The translations under genes were made by a program, and so were the position numbers. From Burkholderiaceae bacterium (GTDB lineage: Bacteria > Pseudomonadota > Gammaproteobacteria > Burkholderiales > Burkholderiaceae), in NCBI GenBank assembly GCA_028871175.1, contig JAGWNU010000010.1, forward strand, positions 1-38,356: DNA of 38,356 bases, in the 5' to 3' direction. The first letter of the stretch is position 1, and every line of letters starts with the position of its first letter. The notes beneath the pieces were generated by a model. It was not told the DNA's origin, did no database searches, and saw only the letters and a list, made by a program, of their open reading frames with translations. This document shows, piece by piece, positions 1-7,941 of the stretch.

Positions 1-33
1 TACCGCAAAGCGAGACTTTTGTTCAATGCACAA

Positions 34-54
34 ACAAAAAACTTGCACTGCAAG
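34..54 (-). terminator. Weak possible terminator after secG
   Basis: On the minus strand a 5-bp stem (CTTGC/GCAAG, 3-nt loop, 42-54) runs straight into a T-rich tract (34-41), about 50 nt past the secG stop codon. The stem is short, so it may only attenuate transcription. No tRNA can be folded in 1-100, although a GGTTCGAA string is present near 63-70. Confidence 0.35.
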
Positions 55-100
55 ATGGGCTTTCGAACCGCGACAGCACACCCCTCTTGATTACGGGGAA

Positions 101-460
101 TTACTTCGGCACAGCCGGCGCGGACGCTGCCGCTGATGCCGCCGGAGCCGACGCAGCAGGCGCCGAAGCCGCCGGCGCAACAGACGCCACCGCTCCCATC
201 ACGCCCGCCGAAACACCACCCTTATTCGTACCGATCAGCGTGAGCGCCAGCGTGGCAATGAAGAACACGGTGGCCAGTACCGCCGTCGTACGCGACAGGA
301 AGTTGGCTGAGCCACTGGCACCAAACAGGCTGCCCGAGGCGCCCGAGCCGAATGCCGCGCCAACATCCGCGCCCTTGCCGTGCTGCAGCAGCACCAACCC
401 GATGACGCCCAGTGCGCTTAGGATTTGCGCTACCAGCAGCAGAGTTTTCAGAATCGCCAT
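101..460 (-). CDS. secG: Protein translocase subunit SecG
   Basis: SecG is the small auxiliary subunit of the SecYEG inner-membrane translocon and helps SecA-driven protein export. The 119-residue product has the family layout: a first membrane helix (about residues 3-22), a conserved Gly/Ser-rich loop containing LLQHGKGADVGAAFGSG, and a second helix (about 57-78). The C-terminal tail is an unusually long Ala/Pro/Ser-rich stretch of about 35 residues, which explains the extra length over E. coli SecG. The ATG at 458-460 follows a GAGAG ribosome-binding site. It lies 64 nt downstream of tpiA in the same direction, a common betaproteobacterial arrangement, and is probably co-transcribed with it. 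Confidence 0.95.
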   Translation of the reverse strand: MAILKTLLLVAQILSALGVIGLVLLQHGKGADVGAAFGSGASGSLFGASGSANFLSRTTAVLATVFFIATLALTLIGTNKGGVSAGVMGAVASVAPAASAPAASAPAASAAASAPAVPK

Positions 461-524
461 TTCGCTTCTCTCAAGAATATGTTGCGGTCGCGCACATCCG
501 TTGTGCGACGACCTAGACAGCCGC

Positions 525-1271
525 TTACGCGCGGCCGATCGCCAGAAAATCTTCAGCCTTCAGCGATGCACCGCCGATCAGGCCGCCGTCGATATCGGCC
601 ATTGCGAACAGCTCACCCGCATTGTCCGGCTTCACACTGCCGCCATACAGGATCGGCAGGCGCTGTGCCACATCAGCATGGCACGCAGCGACGCGGCCAC
701 GCAGGAACGCATGGACCGCCTGAGCCTGCTCGCTCGTCGCCGTTTTACCGGTACCGATGGCCCAGACGGGCTCATAGGCCACAACGATGCGGCCGAGTTG
801 CTCAACCGACAGCGCGTCCAGCACCGCGTCCAGCTGGCGGCCGACCACCTGCTCTGTCTCACCGGCTTCACGCTGGGCGAGCGTTTCACCCACACAGACA
901 ATCGGGATGATGCCGTGTTCCAAGGCCCGCAGCGCTTTCGTCGCCACTTGCGCATCGGTTTCGCCGTGATACGTTCGGCGTTCGGAGTGGCCGACGATCA
1001 CGTAGCCACAGCCGAATTCCGACAGCATCGACGCCGCCACTTCACCGGTAAAGGCGCCGCGCGTTTCTGCCGACACGTCTTGAGCACCCCACCCCACCAT
1101 CGAGCCGGCCAGCAGCGACTGGCACTGCGCCAAGTACGGGAACGGGGCGCACACCGCCAGCGTGGCGTTGGTTTTGCCTGCCGCCTTGATCTGTTCAAGC
1201 AGCGCGGCGTTGGTGCTCAGGCTGCCATGCAGCTTCCAGTTGCCCACCACCAGCTTCGGTCTTGCGTTCAC
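525..1271 (-). CDS. tpiA: Triosephosphate isomerase
   Basis: Interconverts dihydroxyacetone phosphate and glyceraldehyde 3-phosphate in glycolysis and gluconeogenesis; a cytosolic TIM barrel. Numbered from the GTG start, the catalytic residues fall at canonical places: Asn11 and Lys13 (GNWKLHG), His95 (VGHSERR) and Glu167 ([11 protein letters not shown]). The phosphate-binding GGSVKPDN follows at about 210. I chose GTG at 1271 (248 aa) over an in-frame ATG at 1307 because a near-consensus promoter has its -10 box on that ATG, which places transcription start inside the longer reading frame. No clear ribosome-binding site precedes the GTG. It is followed by secG. Confidence 0.93.
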   Translation of the reverse strand: MNARPKLVVGNWKLHGSLSTNAALLEQIKAAGKTNATLAVCAPFPYLAQCQSLLAGSMVGWGAQDVSAETRGAFTGEVAASMLSEFGCGYVIVGHSERRTYHGETDAQVATKALRALEHGIIPIVCVGETLAQREAGETEQVVGRQLDAVLDALSVEQLGRIVVAYEPVWAIGTGKTATSEQAQAVHAFLRGRVAACHADVAQRLPILYGGSVKPDNAGELFAMADIDGGLIGGASLKAEDFLAIGRA

Positions 1272-1305
1272 GTTTTTGCTCGGTCGACTGTCAAATAAAC
1301 CCGGC

Positions 1306-1335
1306 ATTCTACCGTGGCGGCAAAAACGGGGTCAA
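1306..1335 (-). promoter_or_regulatory. Sigma-70 promoter of tpiA-secG
   Basis: On the minus strand TTGACC (1330-1335) and TAGAAT (1306-1311) are separated by 18 nt, each matching five of six consensus bases. The predicted transcription start is near 1299, which excludes the in-frame ATG at 1307 and supports GTG at 1271 as the tpiA start. Confidence 0.65.
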
Positions 1336-1351
1336 TTTTCGCGTCTTGGCG

Positions 1352-2356
1352 TCAATCCCAAATCAACATGATCTTGCCGATGTGGGCACTCGACTCCATC
1401 AAGGCATGCGCCTGAGCCGCCTGTGCCGCCGGCATGACCTCGTGAATCACTGGTTTGATGCGGCCCGACGCCAGCAGGGGCCATACCGTCTCGTACAAGT
1501 GGCTGGCGATCGCAGCCTTGAAGGCGACCGGCCGCGGGCGCAGCGTCGAGCCCGTCAGCGTGATGCGCCGGCGCAGGATGTCGCCCAGCGGCACCTCGGC
1601 CTTGGCGCCACCGAGCAATGCGATCAGCACGATACGCCCGTCGTCGGCCGTACAGGCAATCTCGCGCGCGACATAGCTGCCGCCCACCATGTCCAGCACC
1701 ACGTCGGCACCACGCCCGGTCTCCGACTTGACGATCTCGACAAAATCTTCTGTCTTGTAGTTGATGGCGCGAGCGGCGCCCAGTTCGACGCAGGCCGCGC
1801 ACTTGTCCTCGCTGCCTGCCGTGGCGAACACCCGATGGCCCAATGCCGAAGCCAGCTGGATGGCCGTGGTACCGATGCCACTGGAGCCGCCCTGCACGAG
1901 CAGGGTTTCTTCGGCACCATGTGCGCCCCGCCCGAGCAACCCGCGATCAAAGACGTTCGACCAGACGGTGAAATAGTTTTCCGGCAGGGCGGCAGCCTCG
2001 ACGTCGGACAAGCCTGCCGGCACCGGCAGCACCTGGCCCAGCGGAGCGGTGCAGAATTCTGCGTAACCGCCACCCTGCACCAGCGCGCATACGCGATCGC
2101 CCAGCTTCAAGCCATACCGGTTGTCGGCGTGCGACAGATCTCCGCCGACGAGCTCTCCAGCCACCTCCAGCCCGGGAATATCGGAGGCGCCGGGCGGCAC
2201 CGGGTAATTGCCGGTGCGCTGAAACACATCCGGCCGATTCACGCCGGCCGCGCGCACGCGGATCAGCACTTCGCCCGGTTTCGGCTCCGGCGTGGGCCGC
2301 TCGCCAAGCTTCAGGACTTCCGGGCCGCCGTATTGTGTGATTTCAATCGCTTTCAT
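1352..2356 (-). CDS. NAD(P)H-quinone oxidoreductase, zinc-independent MDR family (PIG3-like)
   Basis: A 334-residue medium-chain reductase, the usual length for quinone oxidoreductases of the QOR/PIG3 branch. It has an N-terminal GroES-like substrate domain (MKAIEITQYGGPEVL opening, VLIRVRAAGVNRPD near 30-43) and a Rossmann fold with a glycine-rich nucleotide loop (QGGSSGIGTTAIQLA, about 155-169). Zinc-binding cysteines of true alcohol dehydrogenases are absent, so an NAD(P)H-dependent quinone or enone reductase is expected. The chosen ATG (2354-2356) is where homology begins; the open frame extends 48 codons upstream into the HAD gene but that part looks non-coding. Only 20 nt separate it from the upstream HAD gene, so the two are probably one transcript. 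Confidence 0.88.
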   Translation of the reverse strand: MKAIEITQYGGPEVLKLGERPTPEPKPGEVLIRVRAAGVNRPDVFQRTGNYPVPPGASDIPGLEVAGELVGGDLSHADNRYGLKLGDRVCALVQGGGYAEFCTAPLGQVLPVPAGLSDVEAAALPENYFTVWSNVFDRGLLGRGAHGAEETLLVQGGSSGIGTTAIQLASALGHRVFATAGSEDKCAACVELGAARAINYKTEDFVEIVKSETGRGADVVLDMVGGSYVAREIACTADDGRIVLIALLGGAKAEVPLGDILRRRITLTGSTLRPRPVAFKAAIASHLYETVWPLLASGRIKPVIHEVMPAAQAAQAHALMESSAHIGKIMLIWD

Positions 2357-2376
2357 GGGAATCGGGTCAGTGAGGG

Positions 2377-3324
2377 TTACGACACAGAGCGCTTCGGTTC
2401 GACGAAGTGCTGCGGAATGCCGCGCGTGGTTTCGCGCAGGATCTCCTGTTTGCCATGGACGATGGCATCGGCGATCTTGCCGATATGTAATTTGAGCCAC
2501 ATCTCAGTCGGCGAGCCGGCGCGGTAGTCGGCCGGGCCGTGCATGTCGACGCGATCATCCGCACGCAAGTTGTCGGCCTGCTCGAAAGAGCGCGGGCTCT
2601 CGGGGTTGTAGACCGCGTACGTGCGACCGCCGCCCTTGCGCGCCACCGAGAACGCCGGAATATCGCTCGGGCCATCGGCCACGTAGATCATGTTGGCAAA
2701 CGGCACGCGACGCTCATCCTCGGCGATGGACGAGTTGACGTTGACCGCTTCCGGGTGCTTGTTGACGCCCTTGTTGATCTCGAACAGCGCGCGTGTCTTG
2801 GTGGTGTTGTCGATGGCATAGATGACCTCCGAGATCACGAGCCGGCCGGTCGCATCCGGGGCTTCCAGAAATTCGCAGCCCCATACGCCATCGATATACG
2901 GCGCGATGGGCGAGCCCTTGATCATCTCGGTCAGGCCAGTGCTGACGATGTAGTGCTCGAGCTTGATGTCGAACGCCTGGTAGGCGCCGCTGTCGCGCAC
3001 CCAGATCTTGCTGCGCTCGAAAAAGTCGGTCACGCCCGGGAAGAACTCAAGCTCGGCGCCAAGTTCGCGCAGCGTGGCATTGTCCAGACCACTCATGCGG
3101 CCGTCACGCACGTGGCGCAGCAAAACGTTCAGGTAGAAGGTTTCGCGGTTGACTTTTTGTCCGCGAGACTCGATTTCCCTCGCGCCCGCGTCGACTTCGT
3201 CCCAGAACGCCTGCTCGGCAACGCCGTAGCGTTCAAAGAGAGGCTCCTGCATGTAGCGAGGGATCAGCGTCTTGTCGAAATCCCAGACGACGGCGATGCG
3301 GTTTTGCTCGAACAGACGGCTCAT
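2377..3324 (-). CDS. HAD-superfamily phosphatase of unknown substrate
   Basis: A 315-residue haloacid-dehalogenase-type hydrolase. Motif I is clear near the N-terminus (VVWDFDKTLIP, with Asp15 as likely nucleophile and Asp17 as acid/base), motif II is likely the IVSTG segment, and the acidic motif IV is in YVADGPSDIPAF. The region between (FFPGVTDFFERS) is phosphoserine-phosphatase-like, but I cannot name a substrate. The open frame runs 60 codons further upstream across the pnp terminator; the ATG at 3322-3324 is where family-like sequence starts. It lies 100 nt after pnp beyond a strong terminator, so it probably has its own promoter, which I could not identify. Confidence 0.8.
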   Translation of the reverse strand: MSRLFEQNRIAVVWDFDKTLIPRYMQEPLFERYGVAEQAFWDEVDAGAREIESRGQKVNRETFYLNVLLRHVRDGRMSGLDNATLRELGAELEFFPGVTDFFERSKIWVRDSGAYQAFDIKLEHYIVSTGLTEMIKGSPIAPYIDGVWGCEFLEAPDATGRLVISEVIYAIDNTTKTRALFEINKGVNKHPEAVNVNSSIAEDERRVPFANMIYVADGPSDIPAFSVARKGGGRTYAVYNPESPRSFEQADNLRADDRVDMHGPADYRAGSPTEMWLKLHIGKIADAIVHGKQEILRETTRGIPQHFVEPKRSVS

Positions 3325-3369
3325 GTTAGGGCGCGATGGGGTTGCGAGAAACACTCGCGACGCAGTGTA

Positions 3370-3403
3370 AACAAAAAAACGGCTGGACATCGTCCAGCCG
3401 TTT
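3370..3403 (-). terminator. Rho-independent terminator of pnp
   Basis: A 9-bp GC-rich stem (CGGCTGGAC/GTCCAGCCG, 3380-3388 and 3392-3400), extended by AAA/TTT pairs, is followed on the minus strand by seven T residues, about 22 nt after the pnp stop codon. Confidence 0.9.
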
Positions 3404-3424
3404 CTGTCACGAGAAACGCCGCGC

Positions 3425-5593
3425 TTACTGCTGTTGTTGCTGTTGTTGCTGCGAGGCAGCGTCGCCAGCACCCGGTGCTTGCGGTGCCGCAGCCGGCACG
3501 TCACCTTCCTCAGCCTTGGCAGCCTTGATCGACAGACGCATGCGGCCCTTCTCGTCGGTGCTCAGCAGCTTCACGCGCACAGCCTGGCCTTCCTTCACGT
3601 AGTCGGACACCTGGTTTACGCGCTCGTTGGCGATTTCCGAGATGTGCAGCAGACCGTCCTTGCCCGGCAGGATGTTGACGATCGCGCCAAAGTCCAGCAG
3701 CTTGAGCACGGTGCCGTTGTAGATCTTGCCCACTTCAGCCTCGGCCGTGATGCCTTCGATGCGGCGCTTGGCTTCGGCCATGCCTTCCGACGACGTCGAC
3801 GCGATGGTGATCGTGCCGTCTTCCTGGATGTCAATCGTGCAGCCCGTTTCCTTGGTCAGCGCCTGGATGGTCGAACCGCCCTTGCCGATCACGTCGCGGA
3901 TCTTCTCCGGATTGATCTTGACGGTGATCATGCGCGGAGCGTGCTCCGACAGCTCGGTGCGTGCGCCGCCCATGGCAGCCTGCATCTTGCCCAGGATGTG
4001 CAGACGGCCTTCCTTGGCCTGCGCCAGTGCCACTTGCATGATTTCCTTGGTGATGCCCTGCACCTTGATGTCCATCTGCAGCGCGGTGATACCAGCGTCG
4101 GTACCCGCCACCTTGAAGTCCATGTCACCCAGGTGATCTTCGTCACCCAGGATGTCGGTCAGCACGGCGAACTTGTTGCCTTCCAGGATCAGGCCCATGG
4201 CCACACCAGCCACGTGCGCCTTGATGGGCACGCCTGCGTCCATCAGTGCCAGCGAGCCGCCGCACACCGACGCCATCGAGGACGAGCCGTTCGATTCGGT
4301 GATCTCCGATACCAGGCGCATCGTGTAAGCGAATTCGTCGTCCTTCGGCAGCACCGGAATCAGCGCGCGCTTGGCCAGTCGACCGTGGCCGATCTCGCGG
4401 CGCTTCGGGCTGCCCACACGGCCGGTTTCGCCCGTGGCGAACGGCGGCATGTTGTAGTGGAGCATGAAGCGATCGCGGTACTCGCCTTGCAGCGCGTCGA
4501 TGATCTGCTCGTCGCTCTTGGTGCCGAGGGTGGCCACCACCAGCGCCTGCGTCTCACCACGCGTAAACAGCGCCGAACCGTGCGCGCGCGGCAGCACGGA
4601 GGAGCGGATCTCGATCGGGCGCACCGTGCGGGTGTCGCGGCCGTCGATACGCGGCTCGCCGCTCAGGATCTGGCCGCGCACGATCTTCGACTCGAGTTCG
4701 AACAGGATGTTGTCGACTTCCACGCCGTCGGCATCCACGCCGGCTTCAGCCAGCTTGGCTGCAACCGACTTGTAGACTTCCTTCAGCTTCTGGCTGCGAG
4801 CCGACTTCTGGCGCAGCTGATAAGCGGCCTGCAGGTCGGCCAGACCCAGCTCCGACACCTTGGCGACCAGCGCCTCGTTCTTCGGCGCAGGTTGCCAATC
4901 CCATTCAGGCTTGCCGCCTTCACGCACCAGGTCATGGATCGCGTTGATGGCGATCTGCATCTGCTCGTGGCCGTACACCACGGCACCCAGCATCACTTCT
5001 TCCGACAGCTGGTTGGCTTCGGATTCGACCATCAGCACGGCACGCTCGGTACCGGCAACGACGAGGTCCAGTTCCGAATGCGCCAGTTGCGCACGGTTCG
5101 GGTTGAGCAGGTACTGGCCATCTTTGTAACCCACCCGGGCAGCCCCCACCGGGCCGTTGAATGGCAGGCCCGACACGGCCAGTGCAGCCGAAGCAGCGAC
5201 CAGCGCCGGGATGTCGGCCGGCACTTCCGGGTTGATCGACAGCACGTGGATGACGACCTGAACTTCGTTGTAGAAGCCTTCCGGAAACAGCGGACGCAGC
5301 GGACGATCGATCAGGCGCGAGGTCAGCGTTTCATTTTCCGACGGACGGCCTTCACGCTTGAAGAAGCCGCCCGGGATCTTGCCGGCGGCGTAGGTCTTTT
5401 CCAGGTAGTCGACGGTCAGCGGGAAGAAATCCTGGCCCGGCTTCGCGTTCTTGGCACCGACCACGGTGGCGAGGACGACGGTGTCATCCATGTCGAGCAC
5501 CACGGCGCCGCTGGCTTGACGAGCGATCTCACCCGTTTCCATGCGAACCGTATGGCCGCCCCACTGGAATTCCTTGACGATCTTATTGAACAT
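3425..5593 (-). CDS. pnp: Polyribonucleotide nucleotidyltransferase (PNPase)
   Basis: Phosphorolytic 3'-5' exoribonuclease and core component of the RNA degradosome. The 722 residues show two RNase PH-like domains (about 1-235 and 325-555, the second containing the acidic segment around [21 protein letters not shown]), a KH domain with the GKGG loop ([11 protein letters not shown], about 560-620) and a C-terminal S1 domain ([17 protein letters not shown] to RLSIKAA, about 625-695). The protein ends in an Ala/Pro/Gly-rich linker and eight consecutive glutamines. An AGGAGA ribosome-binding site precedes the ATG. It follows rpsO with a 330-nt structured spacer, the classic rpsO-pnp order, so expression likely combines read-through from rpsO with post-transcriptional control in the leader. 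Confidence 0.98.
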   Translation of the reverse strand: MFNKIVKEFQWGGHTVRMETGEIARQASGAVVLDMDDTVVLATVVGAKNAKPGQDFFPLTVDYLEKTYAAGKIPGGFFKREGRPSENETLTSRLIDRPLRPLFPEGFYNEVQVVIHVLSINPEVPADIPALVAASAALAVSGLPFNGPVGAARVGYKDGQYLLNPNRAQLAHSELDLVVAGTERAVLMVESEANQLSEEVMLGAVVYGHEQMQIAINAIHDLVREGGKPEWDWQPAPKNEALVAKVSELGLADLQAAYQLRQKSARSQKLKEVYKSVAAKLAEAGVDADGVEVDNILFELESKIVRGQILSGEPRIDGRDTRTVRPIEIRSSVLPRAHGSALFTRGETQALVVATLGTKSDEQIIDALQGEYRDRFMLHYNMPPFATGETGRVGSPKRREIGHGRLAKRALIPVLPKDDEFAYTMRLVSEITESNGSSSMASVCGGSLALMDAGVPIKAHVAGVAMGLILEGNKFAVLTDILGDEDHLGDMDFKVAGTDAGITALQMDIKVQGITKEIMQVALAQAKEGRLHILGKMQAAMGGARTELSEHAPRMITVKINPEKIRDVIGKGGSTIQALTKETGCTIDIQEDGTITIASTSSEGMAEAKRRIEGITAEAEVGKIYNGTVLKLLDFGAIVNILPGKDGLLHISEIANERVNQVSDYVKEGQAVRVKLLSTDEKGRMRLSIKAAKAEEGDVPAAAPQAPGAGDAASQQQQQQQQ

Positions 5594-5694
5594 GTTTTCT
5601 CCTGTTCGGTATTCGCGGCGCCGACGCTTCGACGTCGTTTCTCATGCGCCACGACAAACACGCTCCGGAAGACGGTGCGGTTGCAGAAGTGTGT

Positions 5695-5703
5695 TTATGC
5701 CAT
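5695..5703 (-). promoter_or_regulatory. Possible extended -10 promoter for pnp
   Basis: The minus strand reads TGGCATAAA, an extended -10 type motif, with TTGCGG 19 nt upstream. It overlaps the end of the leader hairpin, about 100 nt before the pnp start codon. The -35 match and spacing are poor, so this is tentative. Confidence 0.3.
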
Positions 5704-5739
5704 TCCAGAGCGGCGCTGCCGCAACGCCGCGCTGGAATG
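5701..5739 (-). other. Long hairpin in the rpsO-pnp spacer
   Basis: Two 15-nt arms (5701-5715 and 5725-5739) are complementary at 14 of 15 positions, with a 9-nt loop. No T-run follows, so it is unlikely to be a terminator. In E. coli, RNase III cuts a hairpin in the pnp leader as part of PNPase autoregulation; this stem sits in the equivalent place. That functional parallel is inference. Confidence 0.55.
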
Positions 5740-5774
5740 ACACAAGATCCTGCTTCCTGCCGCCTCCGGCCCTT

Positions 5775-5796
5775 GGCAGCCGATCAACCGGCTGCC
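5775..5796 (-). other. Second hairpin in the rpsO-pnp spacer
   Basis: A perfect 8-bp stem (GGCAGCCG/CGGCTGCC) with a 6-nt loop lies between the rpsO terminator and the larger pnp leader hairpin. No T-tract follows. Its role is unknown. Confidence 0.4.
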
Positions 5797-5838
5797 CTCG
5801 CTTGCCGGTTGCCCGGCGCGACCACAAACGCGGCCGCC

Positions 5839-5876
5839 AAAAACAAAATGCCTGCATCAGCATGCTGACGCAGGCA
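5839..5876 (-). terminator. Rho-independent terminator after rpsO
   Basis: Two 14-nt arms (5849-5862 and 5863-5876) pair with one G-T wobble and, on the minus strand, run into TTTTGTTTTT. It lies 35 nt past the rpsO stop codon and probably lets only part of transcription continue into pnp. A separate 8-bp hairpin (5884-5902) lies between it and the rpsO stop. Confidence 0.85.
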
Positions 5877-5910
5877 CTTATTCATCACGCGCTGCGCGTG
5901 ATACCCACCA

Positions 5911-6180
5911 TTACTTGCGCAGACCCAGCTTTGCAACCAGTGCGGTGTAACGGTCGGCGTCCTTGCCCTTCAGATAGTCCAGCAGACGGCGACGACGGCT
6001 CACCATCTTGAGCAGGCCGCGGCGGCTGTGGTGGTCCTTCATGTGCGCCTTGAAATGCGGCTGCAGTTCGTTGATGCGGGCCGTCAGCAGTGCAACCTGC
6101 ACTTCCGGGCTACCCGTGTCGTTGGCGCTGCGGCCGTTATCCTTGACGATTTCTTGCTTGTTGATGTCAGCGACGGACAT
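5911..6180 (-). CDS. rpsO: 30S ribosomal protein S15
   Basis: Primary 16S rRNA-binding protein of the small subunit, needed for assembly of the platform. The product is 89 residues, exactly the family size, with the conserved core [21 protein letters not shown], the DHHSRRGLL segment and C-terminal [13 protein letters not shown]. The ATG (6178-6180) has an AAGGAA ribosome-binding site; an in-frame extension upstream is not S15-like. S15 often represses its own mRNA, and a long-range stem at the very 5' end of the predicted transcript could take part here. pnp follows downstream. Confidence 0.98.
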   Translation of the reverse strand: MSVADINKQEIVKDNGRSANDTGSPEVQVALLTARINELQPHFKAHMKDHHSRRGLLKMVSRRRRLLDYLKGKDADRYTALVAKLGLRK

Positions 6181-6249
6181 GTTGATTCCTTTGACTTGCG
6201 GACACTGCAGCGCCAGGAGTGGCCGCCGCCGATGCCGTGTTAAACGATA

Positions 6250-6291
6250 GTCTTGCCGGACACGTGTCAAACCCGATCAGGCCGGCAAGAC
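6250..6291 (-). promoter_or_regulatory. 5' stem in the rpsO leader
   Basis: GTCTTGCCGG (6250-6259) and CCGGCAAGAC (6282-6291) form a perfect 10-bp inverted repeat with a 22-nt loop that contains the palindrome ACACGTGT (6260-6267). The outer arm begins within a few nucleotides of the predicted transcription start, about 70 nt before the rpsO start codon. It may protect the 5' end or be part of an S15-responsive structure; neither is shown. Confidence 0.5.
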
Positions 6292-6295
6292 CGCG

Positions 6296-6301
6296 ATTAT
6301 A
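6296..6301 (-). promoter_or_regulatory. -10 box of the rpsO promoter
   Basis: A perfect TATAAT on the minus strand, about 115 nt upstream of rpsO. No good -35 box is present at 17 nt (GTCGTC), so the promoter is assigned mainly on the -10 match and its position. Confidence 0.5.
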
Positions 6302-6343
6302 GCTCAGAACATTGCACTGACGACTGTTTCATGCCACTCCCGC

Positions 6344-7603
6344 TCAGGGGCGCACCATCTTGCAGGTCGTCGGCAAAGCCGTTTGCGCCGCATTAATCAC
6401 TTTCAACGTGCGAAAGCCGTAACCGGAACCCTCGATATCGAAGGGTACGCCAGGCGTGCCCGCGCGCTCCATCTGCATGACGATCAGCGGCTGGATCGCC
6501 TGGTGGTCCTCGGGGCGCAGCGTGATGCGGTGGAAACCATTGTCCATCGAAGCGCCTTCCAAAGCACGCGCCACGGCTGCCGCCTCATTCGTGCCGGCGC
6601 GCTCGATGGCAGCGACCAGCATGTCGACCATCATCTGGTCACGCAGAACCGGGTAGTCGTCCGCAGCGGCTGGATAGCGTGCACGGAACGTCCTATAGAA
6701 GGCGTCTGATTTGGCGCCACCTAGATTCGGATGCCACTCCGCCACCGCCACCACACGGCCGACGCCTGCCTCCCCCATCGCGCCAGGCGCACCCAGCGAG
6801 TTGCCATAGAACGTGAAGAAACGCGCTTTGAGCCCCGCATCGCGGGCGGCTTTGACGAGCAGCGTCAGGTCATTGCCCCAGTTACCGGTGATGACCGTAT
6901 CGGCCCCCGACGCTGCAATGCGCGCCACGTAAGGCGCAAAGTCCTTCACCTTGCCAATCGGATGCAGCACCTCGCCGACGATGGCGACATCGGGCCGTTT
7001 CTCTCCCAACTGCTGGCGTGCAGACTGCGCGACCTGACGACCAAACGTGTAGTCCTGCCCGATCAGATAGACCTTCTTGATGGACGGGTCCGTGCGGATG
7101 ACTTCGGTCAGGGCATGCATGCGCATCTCGGCCGAGGCATCGAAGCGAAAGTGCCAGAAACTGCATGCTTCGTTGGTCAATGCCGGATCGGCGGCGGCAT
7201 AGTTCAGAAATAGCACGCGCGCGCCAGGATGGCGCTCGTTGTAGCGCGAAATCGACGTCGACAGCGCCGCCGCAGCCGCAGAGCTATTGCCCTGCATGAC
7301 AAATCGGATGCCCGCATCGGTGGCCGCCTGCAATTGCAGCAGAGACTCATCGACGGTGTTCTTGCTGTCGAAACGCACCAGGGCGAGTGGATGGCGCCCA
7401 TCGGGTAGCCTCACGCCTCCGCGCGCGTTCACACGTTCAATGGCAATGCGCAGATTGCGATCTACCGCCTCGCCCGCATTGGCAAAGGGACCCGACAGGC
7501 CTTCAATCAGTGCGAGCCGGATCGGCGCGGCCTCAGGCTGAGCGCATGCCGCACCGCACAGGCCCACTGCCGCCAGCGCGGCCATCAACCAACGAAACAT
7601 CAT
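6344..7603 (-). CDS. Branched-chain amino acid ABC transporter-type periplasmic binding protein
   Basis: A 419-residue type-1 periplasmic binding protein of the LivJ-like family. A signal peptide is visible (MMFRWLMAALAAVGLCGAACA, cleavage probably after residue 22), followed by the family opening IRLALIEGLSGPFANAGEAVDRNLR and ligand-binding-fold segments such as VYLIGQDYTFGRQ and DTVITGNWGNDL. These proteins capture amino acids, amides or small aromatic acids; the ligand cannot be read from sequence. Tandem ATGs at 7601-7603 and 7598-7600 share a GGGGAG ribosome-binding site; I use the first. No permease or ATPase genes are adjacent, so it is an orphan component here. Confidence 0.88.
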   Translation of the reverse strand: MMFRWLMAALAAVGLCGAACAQPEAAPIRLALIEGLSGPFANAGEAVDRNLRIAIERVNARGGVRLPDGRHPLALVRFDSKNTVDESLLQLQAATDAGIRFVMQGNSSAAAAALSTSISRYNERHPGARVLFLNYAAADPALTNEACSFWHFRFDASAEMRMHALTEVIRTDPSIKKVYLIGQDYTFGRQVAQSARQQLGEKRPDVAIVGEVLHPIGKVKDFAPYVARIAASGADTVITGNWGNDLTLLVKAARDAGLKARFFTFYGNSLGAPGAMGEAGVGRVVAVAEWHPNLGGAKSDAFYRTFRARYPAAADDYPVLRDQMMVDMLVAAIERAGTNEAAAVARALEGASMDNGFHRITLRPEDHQAIQPLIVMQMERAGTPGVPFDIEGSGYGFRTLKVINAAQTALPTTCKMVRP

Positions 7604-7941
7604 GGCAACTCCCCGTGAAGCGCGGATGGTAAAGCCGCCACGGGCGCAAGCACAAGCAGCCGCCCTTGCCCAGCGACTGCACCCCTGAAATCGGCACCGG
7701 GCTTCGACACGCGATCGTGGCAAAGGGATGAGCGCGCGTCGTTTTTCAGCCGCAACATCCACGCGAGGCAGATGACCTGGCGTGGACATTCGGGTCGGCA
7801 ATGTCGTGGATCGCACGGACACCGCTCTCAAAGACGGCTGGCATCGGATCACGCTTTTTCTGCAACCCGATACGGCCGCACCCGCTCGCGACCCGATGGG
7901 TAACCGGGTGCGCGCTCTGTGATGTTCCTGTGGAACCGCGA
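7604..7941. other. 338-nt spacer between leuA and the binding-protein gene
   Basis: This stretch holds the 3' flank of leuA and the 5' flank of the binding-protein gene. Just after leuA there is a nested inverted repeat (GCACCCG 7878-7884 with CGGGTGC 7905-7911, inner ACCC/GGGT) but no T-tract, so leuA may end by Rho-dependent termination. I could not identify a convincing promoter. A 46-codon plus-strand open stretch (7785-7922) has no start or ribosome-binding site. Confidence 0.4.

Noticed and set aside
1..100. Possible tRNA after secG, suggested by a GGTTCGAA string and the tRNA-Leu often found there in relatives.
   Set aside because: No acceptor, D or anticodon arms can be folded around it in the available sequence; a tRNA may lie outside the window.
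87..1298. Long plus-strand open frames opposite secG and tpiA, and similar long frames opposite pnp, leuA, ilvI, xdhB and the FtsX-type permease.
   Set aside because: These are antisense shadows of GC-rich codon bias: the products are Arg/His/Ala-rich with no family motifs, and the opposite strand encodes recognisable proteins.
3425..3448. Glutamine-codon run (CAG/CAA) considered as a microsatellite or CRISPR-like repeat.
   Set aside because: It lies in frame at the end of pnp and is explained as coding; no repeat-spacer pattern exists.
7785..7922. A 46-codon plus-strand open stretch in the leuA/binding-protein spacer that reads somewhat protein-like.
   Set aside because: It has no start codon or ribosome-binding site and no recognisable family; not enough to call a gene or a remnant.
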